17,720 nt of DNA, from assembly GCA_039591615.1 (NCBI GenBank), contig JBDHDH010000074.1, positions 1-17,720 on the forward strand, given 5' to 3'. A program made the translations under genes and the position numbers. This document shows, one piece after another, positions 7,455 through 15,159 of the stretch. The first letter of the stretch is position 1. Each line of letters opens with the position of its first letter. This DNA comes from JBDHDH01 sp039591615 (GTDB lineage Bacteria; Gemmatimonadota; Gemmatimonadetes; Gemmatimonadales; GWC2-71-9). The notes under the pieces are model-generated. The model worked only from the letters and a program-made list of their open reading frames with translations. It searched no databases and was not told the DNA's origin.

Positions 7455-7615
7455 GCTAGCCCAGTCGGAGCTCGCCGGTGCGCCGCGACGGTGTCGCCAC
7501 CGGCTCGAACAGTTACTGCCCCGTCACGACCGTCATGGATGACCCTGACCCCCCGGACCTCGGCGTGGCCGTACGTGGCGGCATGATCCCGGCGCGAGTC
7601 GGCGCCGAAGACCAT
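7451..7615 (-). CDS. Possible small protein between glgP and feoB
   Basis: A 54-residue ORF fills part of the 230-base gap between the phosphorylase and feoB. ATG 7615 has CAGG 5 bases upstream, and its TGA overlaps the feoB start (ATGA), as with other junctions in this operon. The frame is open upstream to a TTG at 7690 that overlaps the glgP stop. Third positions are mostly G or C in the middle part (ADSRRDHAATYGHAEVRGVR), as expected for coding sequence here. No family is recognised. It could instead be untranslated spacer. Confidence 0.35.
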   Translation of the reverse strand: MVFGADSRRDHAATYGHAEVRGVRVIHDGRDGAVTVRAGGDTVAAHRRAPTGLA

Positions 7616-7686
7616 CAGTGCCTGCGGCGGAAATCTACCCGCGAAAGCGTGAAGAAATCGTGAATTGCAGCGCGTAGCGACAACAA

Positions 7687-9906
7687 TCAAGCCGATTGTC
7701 GAGCCGGCGGTGTATCACCCGACTCTCCGGCGCTCGACTCGACCCGCGCGAGAGGGAGGTAGGCGCGCTCCGCATACTCTCCGACCATACGGGCCCCCGA
7801 AAAATGCGGCGCTATCGTGGCAATGGCCCGCTTCATTCGTCCAATCCACCGGTGGGGAAGCCCCGACTCGTCCCGATCGTAGTACAGCGGGAGGAGCTGC
7901 TCCTCCAAGCACTGGTAGAGCGCCTGCCCGTCATCACGATCCTCCCGGCCCTCATCTTCGTACGGCTCGGCTTGCCCGATGGCCCAACCGTTCTCCCCGT
8001 CGAACGCCTCGGGCCACCAACCATCCAGCACGCTCAAATTCAGCGCGCCGTTGAGTGAGGCCTTTTGGCCGCTGGTCCCGCTGGCCTCGAGGCAGCGGCG
8101 CGGCGTATTGAGCCACACGTCAACGCCCTGGACGAGCATCGCTCCCACCCGCATCTCATAGTTCTCGATGACGAACACGCGACCCTGGAGGGGGGGCTCT
8201 TGGCTCAGGCGAAAGATGTGCTGGACGAGTTCCTGCCCGGCCCGGTCAGCCGGGTGCGCCGTGCCCGCGAGAAAGATCTGGAGCGGTCGCTTGGCATCGC
8301 TCAAGAGCGCCCGAAGGCGGTGGAGATCGCTGAAGAGGAGGCCAGCCCGCTTGTACGCCGCGAACCGTCTCGCGAACCCGATAGAAAGGGCCGTGGGATC
8401 CACCCACGACGCGACGGTGCGAAGCTCGTCCGGCGAACGCCCGTGGCGCGCCAGCTGCTCCCGCAGGCGGCTCCGCGTGAACCGCGCCAATCGGTCCTTC
8501 TGCGCCTGGTGGGCTGCCCACAACTCGTCGTCGGGCAGCGCCATGATGGCGCCACTCGCCACACCCGCGTTCAGTCGTTCCTGCCAGTCAGGACCGAGGT
8601 GCCGCTCGAACAGATCCCGCATGGCCAGACCACACCAGGTGGCGGTATGCACACCGTTCGTGATGGGCTGGATCGCCATCCGATCCGTCCCCGCCTCCGG
8701 CCGCAGATGTCGCCACATCCTGTCGCACACCTGCGCATTGAGCTCGCTCACGGCATTGGCAAACCCGCTCGTCCGCACGCCGAGTGCCGTCAGATTGAAT
8801 GCCTTCTCGTGCTGACCGTGGTGGGCGTTGCCAAGCGCGAGCAAGTCCTCGACCGGAACCTCCATGTCGCGGGCAAGGGGTTCGACGAACTTGCGAGCGA
8901 GAGAGCGAGCGAACTGTTCGTTCCCGGCGGGGACTGGGGTGTGCGTCGTAAAGACGGTGTTGCCGCGCACCGAGGAGAGACATTCGACGACCGAAGGGCA
9001 TCCGGCGGCGCGGTGCTCCCTCAGCCGTTCCAGCTGGACGAAGGCGCTATGCCCCTCATTGATATGCCAGACAGCGGGCTCGATCCCCAGGGCCCGAAGT
9101 GCACGGACGCCGCCTGCCCCCAAGACGACCTCCTGGGCGAGCCGCATCTCCCGGCCACGGATGTAGAGGATGCTGGTGATTGCTCGATTCCCTGGATCGT
9201 TGTCCGGCACGTCCGTGTCCAAGAGCAGCAACGGGACCCTCCCGACTTGGACCAGCCAGAGCTTGGCCGCAACCTCGCCTTCGGGAAACGGGACGCGCAC
9301 CAGGAGACCGCTTCGCCCGGAGCCCGAGACGGGCCGGACAGGGAGTCGGGTGAAGTCGTGCACGAGGTAGCTATGCTGCTGGAAGCCGTCCGCATCGACG
9401 GTCTGGCGGAAATAACCACGACGGTACAGCAGCCCAACACCGACGAGTGGGAGACCGAGATCGCTGGCGCTCTTCAGATGATCTCCGGCCAGGACCCCGA
9501 GGCCCCCTGCGTAGAACGGTAGGCACTGATGGACACCATACTCCATGGAGAAGTACGCGATGATTCTGGCCTCCTGCGCGTTCTGCCTGCGGGCAAACCA
9601 CGTCTCTGCCCCTCCACCCATGTACCGGTCGAAGGCGCCCGTCACTGAGGCGTACGCGCCCATGAACGTCTCGCTCTCGAGGAGCGGCTCCCACTTTGCA
9701 GGTTCGACGTTGATGAGCAACTGGACGGGATTGCGATACATAGCCCAGGCCACCGAGTCGATGGCCTCGAACAGCATCTGGGCACGAGGATTCCAGGTCC
9801 ACCAGAGGTTATACGCCAGGTCGTAGAGCTTCGCGACCTCTCGGGGTAGCTCGATGTCCCCAACCTGGAGCGTGGGTATCTGGGGAAGGAAAGTTGGAGT
9901 GCTCAC
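7687..9906 (-). CDS. glgP: Alpha-glucan (glycogen) phosphorylase, GT35 family
   Basis: This cytosolic PLP enzyme releases glucose-1-phosphate from alpha-1,4-glucans. The protein has 739 residues, in the range of the shorter bacterial 'alpha-glucan family phosphorylase' type. The N-terminus (LYDLAYNLWWTWNPRAQMLF) is the DUF3417-like part typical of that subfamily. IAYFSMEYGVHQCLPFYAGG and LGVLAGDHLKSASDLGLP begin the catalytic domain, and HINEGHSAF is conserved. The PLP-binding motif EASGTSGQKASLNGALN carries Lys615. The GTG start at 9906 overlaps the stop of the upstream two-TM gene (GTGA), so translation is probably coupled. The C-terminal 15 residues are a polar tail. The position upstream of feoB suggests joint expression with iron uptake. 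Confidence 0.95.
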   Translation of the reverse strand: MSTPTFLPQIPTLQVGDIELPREVAKLYDLAYNLWWTWNPRAQMLFEAIDSVAWAMYRNPVQLLINVEPAKWEPLLESETFMGAYASVTGAFDRYMGGGAETWFARRQNAQEARIIAYFSMEYGVHQCLPFYAGGLGVLAGDHLKSASDLGLPLVGVGLLYRRGYFRQTVDADGFQQHSYLVHDFTRLPVRPVSGSGRSGLLVRVPFPEGEVAAKLWLVQVGRVPLLLLDTDVPDNDPGNRAITSILYIRGREMRLAQEVVLGAGGVRALRALGIEPAVWHINEGHSAFVQLERLREHRAAGCPSVVECLSSVRGNTVFTTHTPVPAGNEQFARSLARKFVEPLARDMEVPVEDLLALGNAHHGQHEKAFNLTALGVRTSGFANAVSELNAQVCDRMWRHLRPEAGTDRMAIQPITNGVHTATWCGLAMRDLFERHLGPDWQERLNAGVASGAIMALPDDELWAAHQAQKDRLARFTRSRLREQLARHGRSPDELRTVASWVDPTALSIGFARRFAAYKRAGLLFSDLHRLRALLSDAKRPLQIFLAGTAHPADRAGQELVQHIFRLSQEPPLQGRVFVIENYEMRVGAMLVQGVDVWLNTPRRCLEASGTSGQKASLNGALNLSVLDGWWPEAFDGENGWAIGQAEPYEDEGREDRDDGQALYQCLEEQLLPLYYDRDESGLPHRWIGRMKRAIATIAPHFSGARMVGEYAERAYLPLARVESSAGESGDTPPARQSA

Positions 9907-10316
9907 TCGCGCTCGGCTTTTACTCCCGCCACCGACCGAAACTCCTTGACCAATGCCTCGAGCCGGGACTCGATCTGCCGCATCTCGAGCTCGGCGGAGT
10001 CCCGGCTGCGAAACCCTCGCTGCGCATCCACCGCTATTCGATTGAGCAAGCGCACCTCATCGACAAACCGTTCGAGCGTGTTACGAAGCCGGAGGAAGCG
10101 GCGCTCCGAGTGGCGTTTTTCCGGCACCGCGCGTTCCCCCAGCCGGCTCGGCACCTCCACCTTGGCCAGCCGCACCGTGAGGGCCATGATGATAGCCAAG
10201 AGCAGGATACCGAGGAAGACGCGGGACGTCGGGTCGTTGATGCTGTACACGGCCGCCGCCAGCATCACGATGGCCGTAACCAGCGCGATGGCCTCGGTAA
10301 CCTGCCCAGCAGCCAT
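9903..10316 (-). CDS. Two-TM membrane protein, second of a tandem paralogous pair
   Basis: The protein has 137 residues and belongs to no family I can name. It has two TM helices at about 6-26 and 32-51, then a charged cytoplasmic or periplasmic helical tail. The tail (RRFLRLRNTLERFVDEVRLL at about 71-90, then NRIAVDAQRGFRSRDSAELE and IESRLEALVKEFRS) matches the upstream neighbour at about half of 66 aligned positions. The start ATG shares its A with the TGA of the preceding gene (TGATG), and AGAGGA lies about 5 bases upstream; its own TGA overlaps the phosphorylase GTG. The repeated LR-..-E-.F...VR-.LNR-.AV signature may be an interaction surface, but no function can be assigned. Confidence 0.8.
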   Translation of the reverse strand: MAAGQVTEAIALVTAIVMLAAAVYSINDPTSRVFLGILLLAIIMALTVRLAKVEVPSRLGERAVPEKRHSERRFLRLRNTLERFVDEVRLLNRIAVDAQRGFRSRDSAELEMRQIESRLEALVKEFRSVAGVKAERE

Positions 10317-10804
10317 CAAAATCCTCTTCCAGACCCGCCGCCGGCGTTCGGCCGGCTCAGGGTGGAGGCACCGATGCGTTCTTGCACCCCGACGGAGCCG
10401 CGGATCTCGCGCACCAAGAGGGTCAGCCGTTCTTCGATCGTGTCGATTTCCTCGCGCGCAGACGCCCGATCGCGAACGCCGCGCGCCGCAGCCACGGCGA
10501 CTCGGTTCAGCTGGCGAACCTGCTCCAGGAACAGCTCGACCCAAGAACGCAGCCGGACGAATCGGCGGGCGTGAAATCGCCTGGCTGGAGCGACTTCGCC
10601 TCTGTGCGTCGTTGCCCGCGCGAGAGCAGCCGTGACGCCCACGACAGCTACAACGATTCCCATGCCCGCCACGAGTCGCATGTCGGGACTCACCACCGCA
10701 TAGAGAACCGCCGCTTCTCCGGCTAGCGCGACGCCGAGCACCGCTGTGAGAGCGATCCGCACTGAGGCTGGCAAGGGTGCCTCCGGGGCACGGGAGTCGG
10801 CCAC
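10316..10804 (-). CDS. Two-TM membrane protein, first of a tandem paralogous pair
   Basis: The protein has 162 residues: a short polar N-terminus, TM helices at about 15-38 and 45-63, an Arg-rich juxtamembrane stretch (ARRFHARRFVRLR) and a helical tail (VELFLEQVRQLNRVAV, then REEIDTIEERLTLLVREIR). The tail aligns without gaps to the downstream protein, so the pair arose by duplication. The GTG at 10804 is used because the frame is closed shortly upstream; no clear Shine-Dalgarno site is seen. It is the first gene of the apparent operon that continues with its paralogue, glgP, feoB and the FeoA-domain gene, so the promoter for the whole group should lie in 10805-11007. The function is unknown. 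Confidence 0.78.
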   Translation of the reverse strand: MADSRAPEAPLPASVRIALTAVLGVALAGEAAVLYAVVSPDMRLVAGMGIVVAVVGVTAALARATTHRGEVAPARRFHARRFVRLRSWVELFLEQVRQLNRVAVAAARGVRDRASAREEIDTIEERLTLLVREIRGSVGVQERIGASTLSRPNAGGGSGRGF

Positions 10805-10813
10805 GCATGAGCT

Positions 10814-10843
10814 GAGCGGTGGGAGATCCCGCCATCACCGCTC
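10814..10843. repeat. 8-bp inverted repeat upstream of the two-TM/glgP/feo operon
   Basis: GAGCGGTG and CACCGCTC are separated by 14 bases, immediately before the GTG start of the first operon gene and within the divergent region shared with the S9 peptidase gene. The position suits an operator or a leader hairpin. It does not resemble a Fur box, which is AT-rich. A chance repeat cannot be excluded in GC-rich DNA. Confidence 0.35.
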
Positions 10844-11007
10844 CGGCGACGCCGTTAACCTAGGGCGGGGTCGCGGTGTGCGCCAGCGGAATGGTCTCGC
10901 CCGGTGACTCGGACTGCCCCGACTACAGCGGAGCCGGGCACGGGCCAAACGCCTCTCGCTCTGGCAGCGCTCTCTCCGCTGTTCTATTCTTCGTCGTCGA
11001 AACGTCC

Positions 11008-13755
11008 ATGCTGACAACGACCATGTCTTGCACTTGCTTACGACACACCATCGTGGTGGCTCAGATTCTGTCGCTCGCCACGCCGTCCTTCGCGCAGACT
11101 CCTACGCCCGAAGTCACATCCCGAACGCCGTGGTCCGTCGACGACATCCTCCTCGCGGAATCCGCGGGCGACTTTCAGATCTCTCCGGACAACGCGTGGG
11201 TCGTGTGGGTACGCTCGGCGATGGACGAGAAGGAGGGTCGCAGAGCGTCCAATCTCTGGATCACGCGGGTCACAGACGGCGAATCGTGGCCGCTGACCCG
11301 GGGCCGCAATGTCAACAGATCACCGCGTTGGTCTGCCGACGGGCGGCTCATCGCCTTCCTCTCCACCCGATCCTTCCCCGACTCCAGCGACGAGGGAGCC
11401 GGCTCACAGCTTTGGCTTCTCCGGATCGCCGGTGGGGAACCATGGCCGCTCACCACCGACGTCCGGGCGCTCCGCACTTTCGCGTGGAAGGGATCACGGT
11501 CGGACACCATCGTCTTTGCCGCCCAGGAAACGCAGAGCAACCTGGAGCGTGAGCGGAAGAGAAAGAAGGATTCCACCGTCGCCGTGGAAGACTCCCTCGA
11601 GGCGCCCCCCGTCCGACTGTGGACCATCGCCATCGACGGCAAGACCATCCGCCGCATCACCGACAACGACGACTGGATCGAGGCCATGGCTCTCTCGCCG
11701 GATGGCCGGTGGGCGGTGACGCGACACCAGGTCTCGCTGAGCTACGAGTTCGACCAACGCCAGCACCCGGAGACCCATCTCGTGGACCTGACCTCCGGCA
11801 GCCGGGAGCACATTCTCGCGGGCACGCGGACAATTCCGCAGCGCGTGGAGTGGGCCCCAGACGGCAGTGGATTCTACTTCGCATACGAGTACTCCACCCA
11901 CCCCCGGTACCTGATGGCGTCGGTGACGCGCATGGGGTTCTATGACGTGGCCGCGGACACCTTGCGATCCATCGACCTCGAGTGGGAGCGCGGCGTGGGC
12001 GCTCCGGGTTTCGAGGTGCTGCCAAGCGGGTTCGTGGCACACCTCGCCGACGGGGTGCAGTTCCGACCGGCACGATACACACGTAGGCGCGACGCGTGGC
12101 GGCGCGAGATGCTGGAGGGTCGGCATGTGGGGCATGTCACGACCATGGAGGTCTCGGCAGACGGACGCCTCGTAGCCTACGTGACCTCCTCGGCGAACAC
12201 ACCGCCTCAGCCTTACATAGGCCACCTCCACGACGTGCGGATTCGCGACGAACGTCAAGTCGTCACGCTCAATGCCTCGTTCGCCGACAAGCCAAAGCCC
12301 CAAGTCGAGATCATTCGTTGGCCGGGCGCACGAAACGAGGAAGTGGAAGGGATCCTGTTCTACCCCCTCGACTACCAGCCGGGTCGGCCGTACCCGCTGA
12401 TCGTGAGCATCCACGGTGGCCCGGCTGCCGCCGATCTGGACGCGTGGCGGCAGCGGTGGTCTTACCCCACCGTGCTGTTCAACCAACGGGGGGCGTTCGT
12501 CCTGCAACCCAACTACCATGGGAGCGGCAACTACGGACTGGAATGGGTCGAGTCGATCTCGGACGGGCGGTACTACTCCCTCGAGATCCCCGACATCGAG
12601 AGCGGGGTGGACCAGCTGATCACCCGGGGACTCGTCCACCCCGAGTCGATAGCCACCCATGGCTGGAGCAACGGTGCCATCCTCTCGACCGAGCTCACGA
12701 CGCGAAACCCCGACCGGTACCAAGCGTCCTCTGCAGGGGCGGGTGATGTGGAATGGATCTCCGACTGGGGCAACGTCGACTTCGGTGCAGCCTTCGACAA
12801 CTATTACTTCGGCTCGAGCCCGCTCCAAGACCCCCAGCGTTACATGGAATTGAGTCCGTTCTTCCGATTGGATCAGGTCCGCACGCCGACGCTCATCTTC
12901 TTCGGCACCGAAGACCGCAACGTCCCGCCCAGTCAGGGCTGGAGCCACTACCGGGCATTGCAGCAGCTCGGCAACACGGACGTGCGCCTCGTCCTCTTTC
13001 CAGGCGAGCCGCACGGCCTGCGGAAGCTCGCCCATCAGCGCCGCAAGATCGAAGAAGAGCTCGCGTGGTACGACCGCTATCTGTGGGGTCGTGCCGACTC
13101 CACCAACCTCGCCATGGCGGAGGCATCACCGCTGGCCCGCCTCCTCGCCCGACGTGGCGCGCGGCGGGTGGATGGACGCTATGGCGTGCGTGTGGGCGGT
13201 GTCCTCGCTCCTGAGACGGTGCGTCGTGGTGCAATCGAGATCGGTCGGTTCGAGGTCACGAGGGCGCAGTGGCGGGAGTTCGATCCGCGCTTCGTGGTTC
13301 CACCGGGTTACGAGAACCATCCGGCGAACGGAGTCGACTTCGAACGCGCGATGGAATACGCGCGTTGGCTCTCCGAGCGCACTGGGCACACGTACCGCCT
13401 TCCCACTGAAGCGGAGCTGCGCCCGCTGGCCGGGGCCCCCTCCGGTGGCGTGACGTTGGACTACTGGGCGGGATACTCACCCAATCCGGAAGATGCCGAA
13501 CGCCTGATGGCCGCGGCGGCACAACTCCCGGAGCCCGCACCCCTCCTCAGGGAAGTGGGCAGCATCGCCGCCGACGTCACGAGTGACGAGCCTCATATCT
13601 ACGACCTCGGTGGCAACGTCGCCGAATGGACGGTGGCGGCCGATGGGTCGGGGGCGCTGGTGGGAAGAAGCGCAGACAGGCCCAAGGACTTGAGCGCAGG
13701 CCGCGGCGAACCACGAACGGCGTATCGAGGGCTCAGGGTCGTGCGAGAGCCGTGA
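11008..13755 (+). CDS. Secreted S9 (prolyl oligopeptidase family) peptidase with C-terminal FGE/SUMF1-like domain
   Basis: This is a 915-residue exported serine peptidase. ATG 11008 gives a signal peptide (MLTTTMSCTCLRHTIVVAQI, cleavage near SFA-QT); ATG 11023 is also possible, and upstream in-frame codons look non-coding. Residues about 45-450 are the beta-propeller, with repeated WSADGR, LSPDGRW and VSADGRLVAY segments. The alpha/beta-hydrolase domain follows, with the nucleophile in GWSNGA (Ser554), the acid in GTEDRNVP (Asp636) and His669 in GEPHGL. From about 740 to the end an FGE-sulfatase-type domain appears: IGRFEVTRAQW, YARWLSERTGHTYRLPTEAEL (about 785-805), LGGNVAEW (867-874) and YRGLRVVREP. 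It has no cysteine, so it cannot be a catalytic formylglycine-generating enzyme and may bind ligand or partner. GWSNGA departs from the usual GWSYGG. Confidence 0.9.
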   Translation: MLTTTMSCTCLRHTIVVAQILSLATPSFAQTPTPEVTSRTPWSVDDILLAESAGDFQISPDNAWVVWVRSAMDEKEGRRASNLWITRVTDGESWPLTRGRNVNRSPRWSADGRLIAFLSTRSFPDSSDEGAGSQLWLLRIAGGEPWPLTTDVRALRTFAWKGSRSDTIVFAAQETQSNLERERKRKKDSTVAVEDSLEAPPVRLWTIAIDGKTIRRITDNDDWIEAMALSPDGRWAVTRHQVSLSYEFDQRQHPETHLVDLTSGSREHILAGTRTIPQRVEWAPDGSGFYFAYEYSTHPRYLMASVTRMGFYDVAADTLRSIDLEWERGVGAPGFEVLPSGFVAHLADGVQFRPARYTRRRDAWRREMLEGRHVGHVTTMEVSADGRLVAYVTSSANTPPQPYIGHLHDVRIRDERQVVTLNASFADKPKPQVEIIRWPGARNEEVEGILFYPLDYQPGRPYPLIVSIHGGPAAADLDAWRQRWSYPTVLFNQRGAFVLQPNYHGSGNYGLEWVESISDGRYYSLEIPDIESGVDQLITRGLVHPESIATHGWSNGAILSTELTTRNPDRYQASSAGAGDVEWISDWGNVDFGAAFDNYYFGSSPLQDPQRYMELSPFFRLDQVRTPTLIFFGTEDRNVPPSQGWSHYRALQQLGNTDVRLVLFPGEPHGLRKLAHQRRKIEEELAWYDRYLWGRADSTNLAMAEASPLARLLARRGARRVDGRYGVRVGGVLAPETVRRGAIEIGRFEVTRAQWREFDPRFVVPPGYENHPANGVDFERAMEYARWLSERTGHTYRLPTEAELRPLAGAPSGGVTLDYWAGYSPNPEDAERLMAAAAQLPEPAPLLREVGSIAADVTSDEPHIYDLGGNVAEWTVAADGSGALVGRSADRPKDLSAGRGEPRTAYRGLRVVREP

Positions 13756-14394
13756 GCGAATCGGGTTGTCGGAGTCCGCACGCCGCAGGGTGACATCGAC
13801 GCGCCGCGCGTGGTGAATTGCGCCGGCCCCTGGGGAGCACGCGTGGCCGCGCTGGCAGGCCTGAGCCTGCCCATCAACGCGTGCCGCGTCCAGGTCGCCG
13901 TGTTTCGCCAGCCTCCTGAGGCGCCACCGCGCCCGTTCGTGTTGGATTTCGTCCACGCCACCTATATCCGACCGGAGATCGGGAATCTCACCATCGGCGG
14001 CCTCATCGATCCCGCCGAAGCAAACAACGTCGTCGACCCGGACGCGTACGCGCAGCACGTGGACGACGACTTTATCCCCCATCTCGCCGAGCGATTGTTG
14101 CGGCGGTTCCCGGCGATGGAGCGCAGCGAGAGCAGGGGTGGCTATGCCGGGCTCTATGCCGTCACCCCCGACTGGCATCCCCTCATCGACGAGTGCCCCC
14201 CCGGGAGTTGCTGCTACATCTGCTCGGGCTTTAGCGGCCACGGGTTCAAGCTCGGGCCAGCGGTCGGTGTGATGGTGGCGGACCTCGTCACCGGTGCGAC
14301 GGACCCGGCCTTCTCACCGGACCTGTTCCGGTTCAGCCGCTTTGCGGAGCAGGCCCTGGTGCGGGGAACGTACGACTACAGCATCGCGGGGTAG
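13756..14394 (+). pseudogene. 3' remnant of a DAO-family FAD-dependent oxidoreductase
   Basis: The 212 codons encode the C-terminal half of a glycine/D-amino acid oxidase-like flavoenzyme. RVVGVRTPQGDIDAPRVVNC leads into AGPWG, the conserved end of the FAD-domain segment. The substrate domain follows, then YAVTPDWHPLID and SGFSGHGFKLGPAVG, the second FAD-contacting motif. The N-terminal dinucleotide-binding GxGxxG half (roughly 150-170 residues) is absent. The homologous reading begins with the codon just after the TGA of the S9 peptidase gene and in the same frame, so the deletion joint falls at or very near that stop codon. GTG codons at 13810 and 13813 could start translation, but the product could not bind FAD normally. 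It is therefore called a broken gene. An assembly chimera is the main alternative. Confidence 0.75.
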
Positions 14395-14412
14395 AGACGA
14401 GGCGTCGCTCGA

Positions 14413-15066
14413 TCAGGAGGGTGTTTCGTCTTCTTCCTGGGTCTCGCGGATGATGACGCTCCGATTGCACTCGGGGCAGCGAACCTGCCAAATCACCTTG
14501 TTCCGCTGCGTGATGGGCGTACCGAACATGAGCTGAGCGTTGCAGCGGGGGCACATCACTCTCTGACGCCGCTCCGCCACGTGACGCTTGATCTGGCGCG
14601 CCTCATCGCGAGAGTACGTTGCCGGCGTGTCGAACCAACGATCAGAGCCGTCCATGCCTTCCGAGCGAACCGGTGGAGGGTTGCCGCGTCGTCCTCGCAA
14701 ATCTACACAATCTCCTGCCGAGGCGGCGAATCGCCGCCTCCTGCCAGCGTGCCTCGCAGGGCGCGCGCCGATTTCCAGGGCAACCAGGCCTCCCCACACG
14801 AGGAACAGCAATCCCCCACCGCTGATCAACGCCCACAGCACCACGGCCACCACATACCGAACGAGCTCCGAGAGGGTGGCGGTGCGCGCAACGATGACCG
14901 TCACGAGCAGCACGACGGGCGGGATGTTGAGCAGGACCCAGGCGCCCACCAACCACGGCGCCACCTTGGTGGCACGACGGCGTGTGCGGCGCAGCCGACG
15001 CGCTTTGAGGCGTCGGTGTGCCTCGAGATGCCACGCGAGCGGATCTTCGGTCCACAATCGACGCAC
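14413..15066 (-). CDS. Two-TM protein with C-terminal zinc ribbon (possibly two genes joined by a frameshift)
   Basis: This open frame has 217 codons. Residues 1-37 are highly basic, TM helices lie at about 38-62 and 70-97, and a C-terminal ribbon has CPRC (172-175) and CPEC (197-200), likely a zinc site. Residues about 102-137 are Arg-rich with poor third-position bias, unlike the rest. In the +1 frame the same DNA reads ALRGTLAGGGDSPPRQEIV and stops at 14703, and the switch point is a GGCGCGCGCC run. An ATG at 14655 begins MDGSDRWFDTPATYSRDEAR and would give a separate 80-residue zinc-ribbon protein. So this may be two genes, or one with a lineage-specific linker. The GTG start at 15066 has CAGG about 6 bases upstream. 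It converges on the oxidoreductase remnant. The function is unknown. Confidence 0.6.
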   Translation of the reverse strand: MRRLWTEDPLAWHLEAHRRLKARRLRRTRRRATKVAPWLVGAWVLLNIPPVVLLVTVIVARTATLSELVRYVVAVVLWALISGGGLLFLVWGGLVALEIGARPARHAGRRRRFAASAGDCVDLRGRRGNPPPVRSEGMDGSDRWFDTPATYSRDEARQIKRHVAERRQRVMCPRCNAQLMFGTPITQRNKVIWQVRCPECNRSVIIRETQEEDETPS

Positions 15067-15111
15067 AAGTACCTGAGGAGATCAGGAAACTAGGAGTGTG
15101 CGAGAAACGGC

Positions 15112-15128
15112 GTGGGATTCGACCCCAC
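15112..15128 (-). terminator. Weak hairpin downstream of the STAS-like gene
   Basis: A 5-bp stem (GTGGG/CCCAC) with a 7-base loop lies about 30 bases past the stop of the STAS-like gene and is followed on that strand by GCCGTTTCTC. The short stem and three-T tail make it a doubtful terminator. The loop looks like a tRNA T-loop, but no tRNA could be folded around it. Confidence 0.2.
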
Positions 15129-15159
15129 TCGCGATCGGGGTGGGAAGGTGAGTGGCGGC

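Noticed and set aside
8065..9522. Plus-strand open frame of 485 codons
   Set aside because: It is antisense to the glucan phosphorylase; long antisense frames are expected in GC-rich genes.
9903..10838. Single 311-residue minus-strand protein starting at 10838
   Set aside because: Its first half overlaps the upstream two-TM gene in another frame; only the last 137 residues, from ATG 10316, have TM helices and similarity to the neighbour.
11494..13035. Long minus-strand open frame of 513 codons
   Set aside because: It is antisense to the S9 peptidase gene, which has complete domains and a catalytic triad; the antisense product has no recognisable motif.
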